From: Sphingomonas sp. TDK1
GTDB taxonomy: Bacteria; Pseudomonadota; Alphaproteobacteria; Sphingomonadales; Sphingomonadaceae
Length of the DNA: 64,000 nt
Direction: 5' to 3'
Assembly (NCBI RefSeq): GCF_001650735.1
Contig: NZ_LXVY01000004.1
Location: forward strand, 1 to 64,000
The notes below the pieces were generated by a model. It was not told the DNA's origin and did no database searches. It worked only from the letters and a program-made list of their open reading frames with translations. Shown here in pieces: positions 53,806-64,000 of the stretch. How positions within the stretch are numbered: the stretch's first letter is position 1; each line of letters starts with the position of its first letter. The position numbers and the translations under genes were made by a program.

Positions 53806-54972
53806 TTAGCGGAACTGGTCGAACCGCCCCTCCGCGCGGCAGCGCGCGATTCCGGCGTCGCTCGGCGATACGGGCGGTGTACCGATCGCCGGTATGTCGA
53901 AGCTCTGCCCGATGGCGTGATCCGTGAAGCGGCCGGAGTCGGTCCCGCCACAGCGCAGCATCGCCGCCAGCATGTCGGGCGGGGTGCGATAGGATTCCCA
54001 GGAAAGCCGGAAGGTGCCCCAATGGATCGGCAGTGCCCAGGGCCGACCCAGCCCCTCCCAGACCCGAATCGCGTCGCGCGGGCCGATATGCGCATCCGCC
54101 GCCATCTGGCCGGGCTTGAAGCGGAAGGCGCCGATCGGGATCGCGGCGAACCGCACTGGCCCCAGCGCGGCGGCTTCGGCGGGCCACTTCCCGTCACCCC
54201 AGCCGGTGTCGCCCGCGAAGAACAGATTGCCCCCGGGCAGCGTCACCACGAAGCTGGACCACAAGGCGCGATTGCGATCGGCGAACCAGCGGCTGCTCCA
54301 GTGATGGTTGCGGGTCACGACGACACTGATGCCGGGCCGCAACACCAGCCGCTGCCCCCAGTCGAGTCCCCGCGCCGGCACGCCCGCCTGGCCGATCACG
54401 CTGTCGTTGCCCAGGCCGGTGACGATCACCGGCCGGTCGCGCTGCCAAATTCTCTTCAACGTCGCGAGGTCGAGATGGTCATAATGGTTGTGACTGACGA
54501 CGATCAGGTCGATCTTGGGCAGGTCGACCAGCCGCACACCAGGCGCAGCTACCCGCTTCGGCCCGATGCCGAACGGCCCCGCCACGTCGCTCCATACCGG
54601 ATCGGTGAGAATGTTGAGCCCCTGAGTCTGGATCAGCACGCTGGCATGGCCGATCCAGGTGACCTTCATCGTTTGCCCGCCCACGCGCGCCGGGGGGCGG
54701 CCCCGGGCCACGGCAATGCTGGTCGGCCATAGCGGCTGCTGTGTGGCGCTGGCGACCCGGTGCGCGAGGAACACGAAAGCGAGCGCCGGGGCGGGCGCCG
54801 TCTCGCCATCGGGATTCGCGAAGCGCTGCCCGTCGAAATGCCCGGTCTCGACGCCGCGATAATAGATGCGGTCGAGGAAGGGCGGAACGAGCGTGAGGAA
54901 CAAGCAGAGCGCTACCACGATCCAGAGCAATGCGGCGATCAACCAGCGCGCGAACGTCCTTGCCTTTGCCAT
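53806..54972 (-). CDS. MBL-fold metal-dependent hydrolase (NAPE-PLD/UlaG-like)
   Basis: A 388-residue membrane-anchored metallo-hydrolase. The N-terminus is a TM anchor (WLIAALLWIVVALCLFLTLVP). The metal site reads VSHNHYDHLDLATLK (HxHxDH), with GNLFFAGDTGWG (Asp) and LPIHWGTFRLSWESY. The sequence WIGHASVLIQTQGLNILTDPVWSDVAGPFGIGPKRV is typical of the N-acyl-phosphatidylethanolamine phospholipase D-like branch. The substrate could be a phospholipid or a lactone; it is not fixed by sequence. Confidence 0.88.
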   Translation of the reverse strand: MAKARTFARWLIAALLWIVVALCLFLTLVPPFLDRIYYRGVETGHFDGQRFANPDGETAPAPALAFVFLAHRVASATQQPLWPTSIAVARGRPPARVGGQTMKVTWIGHASVLIQTQGLNILTDPVWSDVAGPFGIGPKRVAAPGVRLVDLPKIDLIVVSHNHYDHLDLATLKRIWQRDRPVIVTGLGNDSVIGQAGVPARGLDWGQRLVLRPGISVVVTRNHHWSSRWFADRNRALWSSFVVTLPGGNLFFAGDTGWGDGKWPAEAAALGPVRFAAIPIGAFRFKPGQMAADAHIGPRDAIRVWEGLGRPWALPIHWGTFRLSWESYRTPPDMLAAMLRCGGTDSGRFTDHAIGQSFDIPAIGTPPVSPSDAGIARCRAEGRFDQFR

Positions 54973-55039
54973 ACCGTCCCTCTCGCAATCGCGTTGCCGC
55001 AGATCAAGACTGTCTACCGGTGCATTGACCCGAAGACTT

Positions 55040-55055
55040 GTTGTATATACACAAC
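55040..55055 (+). promoter_or_regulatory. Palindrome GTTGT-N6-ACAAC before the XRE gene
   Basis: GTTGT and ACAAC form an inverted pair around the AT-rich ATATAC, 27 nt before the XRE-gene ATG. A TTGACC (55025-55030) lies just upstream and could be a -35 element, with a -10 overlapping the palindrome. It is a good candidate operator for autoregulation by that gene. Confidence 0.45.
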
Positions 55056-55082
55056 GAATCGAACTGTAGGGCCGATAGTTCC

Positions 55083-55339
55083 ATGGTCATTCACAATCGT
55101 ATTGCACTGTTTCGTGCCGAAGGCGGCCTGAGCCGCCGCGCGCTTGCCGAGGCAGTGGAGGTCAACCCGCAGACGATCGGCTACCTCGAACGTGGCGACT
55201 ACAAGCCCAGCCTCGAACTTGCGATGCGCATCGCTCGGGTTTTCGGCGTGCCGGTGGAGCTGATTTTTTCCTTCGAACCCTTCGAACCCGTGGCTGACGC
55301 GCTGCAGCGCGCCGGAATCCACGCTCAGGAGAGAGAGGC

Positions 55340-55343
<4 letters not shown>
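55083..55343 (+). CDS. Small XRE-family transcriptional regulator
   Basis: An 86-residue single-domain HTH protein: FRAEGGLSRRALAEAVEVNPQTIGYLERGDYKPSLELAMRIARVF covers the five-helix Cro/C1 fold, followed by GVPVELIFSFEPFEP. It fits the YozG-like group of small regulators that often control the adjacent membrane gene. It overlaps that gene by 4 nt (ATGA). The upstream palindrome at 55040-55055 suggests autoregulation. Confidence 0.92.
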
Positions 55344-58010
<2,667 letters not shown>

Positions 58011-58155
58011 TGCCTTTTTGCAACGCACCATAGTGGAACGTTACGCAAGGATTGACTGTCACAATTCCGCAATCAAAGCCAAGCAGGGGGCAGCCAGACA
58101 GATGGCGCGAAAAGTGCCACGACTGGTAGCCACAGGCTAAAAAAGGGAACTCTCG

Positions 58156-61100
58156 ATGCGAATGCACTTTCTTGCAGGCGTGGCTGCGGCCGCGCTGGTT
58201 CTTCCGGTTGCCGCACACGCACAGGAAACCACCTCGACCATCCGCGGCACCGTGACCGCCAACGGCGCCCCCGTCGCCGATGCGACGCTGGTCGCCACGC
58301 ACGTCCCGTCGGGTACGCGTTCGCAGAGCAAGGCCGACTCGCAGGGCAACTTCACCTTCTCGGGTCTGCGCACCGGCGGCCCCTACACCGTTGAAGTGAC
58401 GAGTGGTTCGGGTAGCAAGACTGTCACCGACATATTCACCCTCGCCGGTCAGCCGTTCGAGCTGCCGGTCGAAGTTGCCGACGCCAGCGGCGGTGCTGAG
58501 CTCGTCGTGACCGCCCGCTCGGTGAGCGGCGCAGGTTCGCGTGCCACCGGCCCGACGACCACCCTGACCGCCGAAGACATCTCGAAGGTCGCCTCGGTCA
58601 ACCGCGACATCCGCGACCTGATGCGCCGCGACCCCTTCGCCACGCTCGACACCAGCTCGTCGAACGGCCGCCAGGTGTCGTTCGCCGGCCAGAACCCGCG
58701 CTTCAATCGCTTCACCATCGACGGCGTGCCGATCACGGACAGCTTCGGCCTCAACCCGGACGCGCTGCCGTCGCGCCGCGGCCCCGTGCCGCTCGACGCC
58801 ATCGGCCAGTTCGAAGTCAAGGTCGCCCCGTACGACATCCGCGAAGGCTTCTTCCAGGGCGGCGTGGTCAACGCGATCCTGAAGTCGGGCACCAACGAGT
58901 TCCACGGCACCGGCTTCTACAGCTACAACAGCGATGACCTGACCGGCCACCGCACCAAGCCGTACATCAAGAACACCAGCGGCCGCATCGTGCAGCCGAA
59001 CTTCACCTCGAAGGACTTCGGCGCCGAGCTGTCGGGCCCGATCATCAAGGACAAGCTGTTCTTCATGGTCGCCGCCGAGCGCGTCCGTGCCGGCCTCCCG
59101 GTCACCTACGGCCCCGCCGACGACAACGCCGGCAGCCCGGTCCCCGGCCTGACCTCGAGCGTCGTCAAGCTCATCCAGGACGGCGCACAGAGGCTCTACG
59201 GCTACAACGCCGGCGGCATCCTCCGGAACAATGGCGACAAGGACGACCGCGTCGTCGCCAAGATCGACGCCAACATCTCGGACACCCAGCGCCTGGCGCT
59301 GACCGGCATCTACACCAAGGACGAGCTGATCGTCCCGACGACCACCAGCACCACCTCGCTGGGCCTGGAGTCGAACGCCTACACCAAGCCGAACGAGACC
59401 TATGCCGGTGTCGCGCAGCTGAACTCGGAGTGGAGCAGCCAGTTCTCCACCGAAATCCGCGCGCTCTACAAGAAGTACAACAGCGGCCAGTTCCCGCTGA
59501 TGGGCCGCGCCGCGCAGTTCAGCATCTGCACCGCGCCGGTTTCGGATCGCAGCAACAACGGCACCAGCGTCACCACCAACGCCAGCACGGTTTGCCCGGC
59601 CAACACCCCGCAGGTCATCATCGGCCCCGGCGGTCCCAGCCAGTCGAACATCCTGAAGGTCGAAACCTGGGGCGGTTCGTTCCTCGGCCGCCTGCGTGCC
59701 GGTTCGCACACCTTCCGCATGCTGGCCGAATATCAGCACACGAAGAACTACAACCTCTTCGTGAACCCGTCGGCGGGCACCTATTATTTCGACTCGCTGC
59801 TCGACTTCGCGAACCGCAACGCCCAGTCGTTCAGCTACAACAACGCCGGCAGCCTGAACCCGAACGATGCGGCGGCCAAGTTCTCGTACGACACCTACAC
59901 CTTCGGCGTGCAGGACAACTGGGCAGCGACGCCCGACCTGAACCTGACGCTGGGCGTGCGTTACGATCTGTTCGGCGGGCATACGCGCCCGGCGGCCAAC
60001 CCGGTCTTCTCGAACCGCTACGGCTTCTCGAACAGCAGCTTCGTCAGCGGCCGCGGCCTGCTGCAGCCGCGCTTCGGCTTCGACTACACGCCGATCAACC
60101 ACGTCTCCGTCCGCGGCGGCGTGGCGATCTTCGGCGGTGGTTCGCCGGACGTCTATATCGGCAACTCGTTCTCGAACACGGGCGTGCTCAACACCTCGAT
60201 TTCGGCGCGTCAGACCGATGGCGGCATCTACCAGCTGAACAACATCACCAATCCGGCCGCGCAGTCGATCCTGCAGAACGTCAACATCAACGCCATCCCG
60301 GCGGCGGCGAACACCGCGCTGCAGACCGCGGCGGCCGGCCTGACCTCGAACCCCAACACGCTGACCACGCTCAACGCGCTGGATCCGAACTTCAAGCTCC
60401 CGTCGCAGCTGCGCGCCACGCTTTCCGTCAACTATGACGGCCCGCTGGGTGCACTGGGCGAAGGCTGGAACTTCGGCGTCGACGGCCTGTACTCGAAGGT
60501 TCGCAACCAGGTGATCGTGACCGACATCCGTTCGCGCCAGAACGGCACGACCACCCCGGATGGCCGCCCGCGCTATGCGAGCATCATCACCGCGAATCCG
60601 ACCGACACCAACGGCGACTATCTGCTCACCAACACCGACAAGGGCCGCAGCCTGATCGGCGTGGTGCACTTCCAGAAGAACTTCGACTTCGGCCTGACCG
60701 TGGGCGGCAGCTACACCTACCAGTGGGTGAAGGATGCCGGCGGCCTGACCTCGTCGATCGCCTCGTCGATCTACAACAACGGCGCCTATTTCGATCCGAA
60801 CTTCGGCGGCTATGGCCACTCGAACGATGAGGTCCGCAGCGCGTTCAAGTACAACGTGTCGTTCGACCACGCGTTCTTCGGCGACTACAAGACCCGGATC
60901 GACCTGTTCGGCGAAACCCGCAGCGGCTCGCCGTTCAGCTACACCTTCCAGGAAGCCAATGGCCGCGGCCAGCCGGGCAACGTGTTCGGCACCGTCGGCA
61001 ACAACAACCGCTACCTGTTCTACGTGCCGCAGGTGAACGACACCCGCGTCATCTATGCCGACCAGGCGACGCAGACGGCAGTGGAATCGCTGATCGCCTC

Positions 61101-61467
61101 GAGCGGGCTGAAGAACTATCGCGGCCAGATCGCGCCGCGTAACGGCTTTCGTTCGAAGTGGTTCACCAAGGTCGACCTGCACATCGAGCAGGAAGTCCCG
61201 GCGTTCCTCGGTTCGCGCGTTTCGGTGTTCGCCGACATCGAGAACTTCACGAACCTGATCAACCCGCGCTGGGGCCAGCAGCTCCGTACCGCCTTCCCCT
61301 ACTACAAGTCGGTAGTGCGGGTGGCCTGCGTGGCGAACGGCACCAATCCGTGCGGCCAGTATCTCTACTCGCAGCCGACGTCGTCGCAGAACCTTGCCGA
61401 CGACCTGATCACCGCGAACGGTTCGTCGCTCTACGCGATCCGCGTCGGCGCCCGCTTCAGCTTCTAA
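58156..61467 (+). CDS. Oar-type TonB-dependent receptor with carboxypeptidase-regulatory-like domain
   Basis: A 1103-residue outer-membrane protein. The signal peptide is MRMHFLAGVAAAALVLPVAA HAQ. An N-terminal CarboxypepD_reg-like domain (about 24-110: STIRGTVTANGAPVADATLVA) is followed by a plug (FNRFTIDGVPITDSFG, FEVKVAPYDIREGFFQGGVVNAILKSGTNEFHG) and a large beta barrel ending in YAIRVGARFSF, with the usual C-terminal Phe. The Oar class may import large peptides or glycans or serve adhesion. A LytS/LytTR system follows, possibly for its regulation. The upstream 145 nt show no certain promoter. Confidence 0.93.
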   Translation: MRMHFLAGVAAAALVLPVAAHAQETTSTIRGTVTANGAPVADATLVATHVPSGTRSQSKADSQGNFTFSGLRTGGPYTVEVTSGSGSKTVTDIFTLAGQPFELPVEVADASGGAELVVTARSVSGAGSRATGPTTTLTAEDISKVASVNRDIRDLMRRDPFATLDTSSSNGRQVSFAGQNPRFNRFTIDGVPITDSFGLNPDALPSRRGPVPLDAIGQFEVKVAPYDIREGFFQGGVVNAILKSGTNEFHGTGFYSYNSDDLTGHRTKPYIKNTSGRIVQPNFTSKDFGAELSGPIIKDKLFFMVAAERVRAGLPVTYGPADDNAGSPVPGLTSSVVKLIQDGAQRLYGYNAGGILRNNGDKDDRVVAKIDANISDTQRLALTGIYTKDELIVPTTTSTTSLGLESNAYTKPNETYAGVAQLNSEWSSQFSTEIRALYKKYNSGQFPLMGRAAQFSICTAPVSDRSNNGTSVTTNASTVCPANTPQVIIGPGGPSQSNILKVETWGGSFLGRLRAGSHTFRMLAEYQHTKNYNLFVNPSAGTYYFDSLLDFANRNAQSFSYNNAGSLNPNDAAAKFSYDTYTFGVQDNWAATPDLNLTLGVRYDLFGGHTRPAANPVFSNRYGFSNSSFVSGRGLLQPRFGFDYTPINHVSVRGGVAIFGGGSPDVYIGNSFSNTGVLNTSISARQTDGGIYQLNNITNPAAQSILQNVNINAIPAAANTALQTAAAGLTSNPNTLTTLNALDPNFKLPSQLRATLSVNYDGPLGALGEGWNFGVDGLYSKVRNQVIVTDIRSRQNGTTTPDGRPRYASIITANPTDTNGDYLLTNTDKGRSLIGVVHFQKNFDFGLTVGGSYTYQWVKDAGGLTSSIASSIYNNGAYFDPNFGGYGHSNDEVRSAFKYNVSFDHAFFGDYKTRIDLFGETRSGSPFSYTFQEANGRGQPGNVFGTVGNNNRYLFYVPQVNDTRVIYADQATQTAVESLIASSGLKNYRGQIAPRNGFRSKWFTKVDLHIEQEVPAFLGSRVSVFADIENFTNLINPRWGQQLRTAFPYYKSVVRVACVANGTNPCGQYLYSQPTSSQNLADDLITANGSSLYAIRVGARFSF

Positions 61468-61488
61468 GCGGCACGATCAACCTTTCGG

Positions 61489-61525
61489 AATGCCGGGTGC
61501 GCCACACGCACCCGGCATTTTTTTT
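61489..61525 (+). terminator. Rho-independent terminator of the Oar-type receptor gene
   Basis: A 13-bp perfect stem, AATGCCGGGTGCG with its complement, has the 5-nt loop CCACA and is followed by eight T residues. It lies 22 nt after the stop codon and rules out an upstream start for the histidine-kinase gene. Confidence 0.92.
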
Positions 61526-61558
61526 GCCCCCTCGCCATCACGATGGTACAGGCGCAGC

Positions 61559-62698
61559 GTGGCAAAGACTTCCCTTCCGCAGACGCGCGCCAGGACCTTC
61601 GGCCTGTCCAAGCCGGATCTGTTTTCGCGTCCCTTTTTCGAAGACAAGGGGCGGGCCTTCTGGATTCTCCAGGCGACCGGCTGGAGCGGCTATCTGCTGC
61701 TGCGCTCCGTATCGTCGATCTCGAACGGTTTTTCGGTCGAAGGACTGATCAAGGCGATCATCGAGGCGATCGTCGGCTATTGCCTGACGCTGCTGCTCTC
61801 GGCGCTCTACGGCTTCTATCGCCGCCTGCCGCGCATCCCGGCGGTGCTGCTGACCCTGGCGACGCTGGGTGCGGCGACGCTGGTCTATGCGGTGCTGGAA
61901 GCCTTCACCTACTCCTTCACCGCGGCCGAGCCGGGCATCACCTTCGCCCGGGTGATCGGCTACAGCTTCCTTACCTTCACGGTGCTGGCGGGCTGGTCGG
62001 CGCTCTATTTCGGGATCAATTTCTACCTGATCGTCGAGCAGCAGATCGACCAGATGCAGATCCTGGAGAACCAGGCGTCCAGCGCCCAGCTGGCGATGCT
62101 GCGCTACCAGCTGAACCCGCATTTCCTGTTCAACACGCTCAACTCGATCTCGACGCTGGTACTGCTGAAGCAGACCGAACGGGCCAACATCATGCTGTCC
62201 CGCCTCTCCTCCTTCCTGCGCTACACGCTGGCCAACGAGCCGACCGCGCACGTCACGCTGGCGCAGGAGATCGAGACGCTGAAGCTCTATCTCGAGATCG
62301 AGAAGATGCGTTTCGACGAGCGGCTGCGGATGCATTTCGATCTCGATCCGCGCGTCGCCAAGGGCCGGCTGCCGTCGCTGCTGCTCCAGCCCCTGGTCGA
62401 AAACGCGATCAAATATGCCGTCAGCACGCAGGAGGATGGCGCCGACATCATCGTTTCGGCTCGGCTCACCGGCGATAGGGTGCAGATCGCCGTGTCCGAT
62501 ACGGGTCCGGGATTGATCGAAGCGCGTCCCAGGCCGACGCTTTCGACTGGCGTGGGGCTCGCCAATATCCGGGAGCGGTTGGCACAGGCCTTCGGGCCTG
62601 ACCATCGTTTCGAGACGCGAACGAAACCCGGGGAAGGTTTCAGCGTTGAGATCGAAATACCGTTCCAGCTTGAGGAACCGAACCGAGAGGCCGCATGA
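61559..62698 (+). CDS. LytS-type sensor histidine kinase
   Basis: A 379-residue membrane histidine kinase of the LytS/YehU type. About four TM helices are predicted in the first ~160 residues (LTLLLSALYGFY, ILTLATLGAATLVYAV-like, VIGYSFLTFTVLAGWSALYF). The kinase part has the His box QLNPHFLFNTLNSIS, the N box LVENAIKYAVST, and ATP-lid GVGLANIRERL. The start is a GTG at 61559, because the earlier ATG sits inside the terminator. It overlaps the response-regulator gene by 4 nt. Confidence 0.9.
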   Translation: MAKTSLPQTRARTFGLSKPDLFSRPFFEDKGRAFWILQATGWSGYLLLRSVSSISNGFSVEGLIKAIIEAIVGYCLTLLLSALYGFYRRLPRIPAVLLTLATLGAATLVYAVLEAFTYSFTAAEPGITFARVIGYSFLTFTVLAGWSALYFGINFYLIVEQQIDQMQILENQASSAQLAMLRYQLNPHFLFNTLNSISTLVLLKQTERANIMLSRLSSFLRYTLANEPTAHVTLAQEIETLKLYLEIEKMRFDERLRMHFDLDPRVAKGRLPSLLLQPLVENAIKYAVSTQEDGADIIVSARLTGDRVQIAVSDTGPGLIEARPRPTLSTGVGLANIRERLAQAFGPDHRFETRTKPGEGFSVEIEIPFQLEEPNREAA

Positions 62699-63498
62699 CC
62701 ATCCGTACCATCCTCGTAGACGACGAATCCCTGGCGATTCAGGGACTCGAGCTCCGGCTCCAGGAGCATGAGGATGTCGAAATCATCGACAAATGCTCCA
62801 ATGGCCGCGAAGCCATCCGATCGATCAAGACGCACAAGCCGGACCTCGTCTTCCTCGACATCCAGATGCCTGGGTTCGACGGGTTCTCGGTGATCCAGGG
62901 CCTGATGGAAGTCGAACCGCCGCTGTTCGTCTTCGTCACCGCCTATTCCGACCACGCCATCCGTGCCTTCGAGGCACAGGCGGTGGACTATCTGATGAAG
63001 CCGGTGGAGCCTTCGCGGCTGGCCGACACGCTCGACCGCGTCCGCCAGCGCCTCGCCGAAAAGCGCGGCGTGGAGGAAGTGGAGAAGCTGAAGGAAGTGC
63101 TCGCCGAAGTGGCGCCGGATGCGGTGGACGACATCGCCACCGGCGACGGCACCGAGCCGGCCTCCAACCGCTTCGAGAAGCTGATCAACATCAAGGATCG
63201 CGGCCAGATCTTCCGCGTCGACGTCGACACGATCGAGCGGATCGACGCGGCCGGCGACTATATGTGCATCTATACCGGCGACAACACGCTGATCCTGCGC
63301 GAGACGATGAAGGATCTGGAGAAGCGGCTCGATCCGCGCCGCTTCCAGCGCGTGCACCGCTCGACGATCGTCAATCTGGATCTCGTGCGCCAGGTGAAGC
63401 CGCACACCAATGGCGAGTGCTTCCTGGTGCTCGATTCGGGCGCGCAGGTGAAGGTCTCGCGCTCCTATCGCGACGTGGTGGCGCGCTTCGTCCACTGA
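62695..63498 (+). CDS. LytTR-type response regulator
   Basis: A 267-residue response regulator. The receiver domain covers about residues 1-120 (ILVDDESLAIQGLEL, phospho-Asp in LVFLDIQMPGFDGFS, FVTAYSDHAIRAFEAQAVDYLMKP). A linker (AEKRGVEEVEKLKEVLAEVAP) leads to the C-terminal LytTR DNA-binding domain (INIKDRGQIFRVDVDTIERIDAAGDYMCIY, FQRVHRSTIVNLDLV). It is the partner of the preceding kinase and probably regulates an adjacent TonB receptor gene. Confidence 0.95.
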   Translation: MTIRTILVDDESLAIQGLELRLQEHEDVEIIDKCSNGREAIRSIKTHKPDLVFLDIQMPGFDGFSVIQGLMEVEPPLFVFVTAYSDHAIRAFEAQAVDYLMKPVEPSRLADTLDRVRQRLAEKRGVEEVEKLKEVLAEVAPDAVDDIATGDGTEPASNRFEKLINIKDRGQIFRVDVDTIERIDAAGDYMCIYTGDNTLILRETMKDLEKRLDPRRFQRVHRSTIVNLDLVRQVKPHTNGECFLVLDSGAQVKVSRSYRDVVARFVH

Positions 63499-63520
63499 GG
63501 ACGGCTCGCCGGAACCGACG

Positions 63521-63554
63521 AAAAAGGCCTCGCCCGATCGGACGAGGCCTTTTT
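63521..63554. terminator. Bidirectional Rho-independent terminator
   Basis: AAAAAGGCCTCG and CGAGGCCTTTTT are perfect inverted copies around a 10-nt loop. It lies between convergent genes, the LytTR regulator (stop 63498) and the second TonB receptor (stop 63608). Confidence 0.92.
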
Positions 63555-63607
63555 CATGCCCGCAGCCCCCCCGCCGCCATCGGCAAGCGGGGTTGCGCGG
63601 AAGGCGG

Positions 63608-64000
63608 TCAGAACCCGGCCGAGAGCGTCACGAAAAATTGGCGCGGTGCGATCGGATAGACCGAATAGCTGTTGGTCGCCGAGCCCACCGAGATGGTCGA
63701 CCAGCCGCCCACGTCCGCCAGGTTGGTGACGTTGAGGCTGAGCTCCGCCTTCTTCAGCCGCACCAGTTCCGACGGCAGCTTGGCGGCGACGCGCAGCGAG
63801 GTGAGGAAGTAGGACTTCACGCTGGTGTCGTTGGCATAGGTCGCATAGCGGCGGCCGACATAGTCGCCGGTCACCTGCGCCTCGAACGCGCCGAGCGACA
63901 GCGTCGCGACCGACTTGTTCATCCATTTCGGCGAGCCCGGCACCTGCTTGCCGCAGGTCGGCACGACGCCGCCGGCCACCACGCCGCCGCCGACGCACCC
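63608..64000 (-). CDS. TonB-dependent receptor, C-terminal fragment at window end
   Basis: The gene continues past the window's right edge; the visible 130 residues are the C-terminus. It shows the last strands of a TonB-dependent barrel: SVATLSLGAFEAQVTGDYVGRRYATYAND, SYFLTSLRVAAKLP, LSLNVTNLADVGGW and the final FFVTLSAGF with terminal Phe. The ligand cannot be deduced from this part. Confidence 0.85.
   Translation of the reverse strand, partial: GCVGGGVVAGGVVPTCGKQVPGSPKWMNKSVATLSLGAFEAQVTGDYVGRRYATYANDTSVKSYFLTSLRVAAKLPSELVRLKKAELSLNVTNLADVGGWSTISVGSATNSYSVYPIAPRQFFVTLSAGF

Noticed and set aside
61490..61558. Upstream ATG start for the LytS-type kinase
   Set aside because: That start lies inside the strong terminator stem at 61489-61525; the GTG at 61559 is preferred.

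Overview
The window looks like a chromosomal segment of a Sphingomonadaceae member (Sphingomonas or a close relative). It is GC-rich and its gene content is alphaproteobacterial: a PEPxxWA-CTERM surface protein, a MucR/Ros zinc-finger regulator, a Fur/Mur protein without CxxC motifs, an Oar-type TonB-dependent receptor of 1103 residues, and a LytS/LytTR pair. No rRNA, tRNA, phage, transposase or CRISPR was recognised. This assignment is inferred from families and gene style, not from a database match.

Layout. 1-6.2 kb holds the end of a PEP-CTERM protein, then a minus-strand housekeeping run: miaB, a PlsC-like acyltransferase, a Fur-family gene, mucR, rimI-tsaB, a RutE-like nitroreductase and a NifU-type Fe-S scaffold. 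6.4-12 kb (plus) has lnt, metK behind a palindrome, and three consecutive EAL-like genes that lose catalytic residues to different degrees. 12-20 kb has trmB-NUDIX, a FemAB/BioF2-like acyltransferase, a DUF2721 protein, purE-purK, a CysQ-like phosphatase, pmbA and ubiA. 20-26 kb has an EF-hand protein, a CMD-family protein, a cupin, marC-folD-DUF167, yggT, argB and a YhhQ-type transporter.

26-36.8 kb has an M16 peptidase, oligopeptidase B, then a markedly AT-richer single gene (31804-33333) coding for an ApeA-like HEPN protein. This is the clearest horizontally acquired, defence-type locus in the window. It is followed by a ScfR/RamB-type regulator divergent from isocitrate lyase (aceA). The 588-bp gap between those two genes holds two nested palindromic elements and repeated TACGCAAAC-type motifs before aceA. 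36.8-47.5 kb has an MFS sugar-type transporter, an acyl-CoA dehydrogenase, an SDR oxidoreductase, a malic enzyme (maeB), a large membrane protein and mutS. 47.5-58 kb has a PAS-GGDEF-EAL protein, a structured non-coding stretch with an 18-codon ORF behind a perfect Shine-Dalgarno sequence, a lipoprotein, a solitary HicB-like protein, uvrB, an MBL-fold hydrolase, an XRE regulator plus membrane protein pair, and ligA. 58-64 kb has the large TonB receptor, a LytS/LytTR system, and the C-terminus of a second TonB receptor on the opposite strand.

How the genes fit together. DNA repair and replication genes (mutS, uvrB, ligA) lie within 13 kb but are not one operon. AceA, its probable ScfR regulator, malic enzyme and acyl-CoA dehydrogenase fit growth on acetate or fatty acids. 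Four c-di-GMP-related proteins occur, of which only one (47545-49227) keeps every EAL catalytic motif. Mosaic inverted repeats with CTCCCC/GGGGAG cores recur at gene ends at about 1.87, 29.5, 34.8, 39.7 and 50.8 kb.
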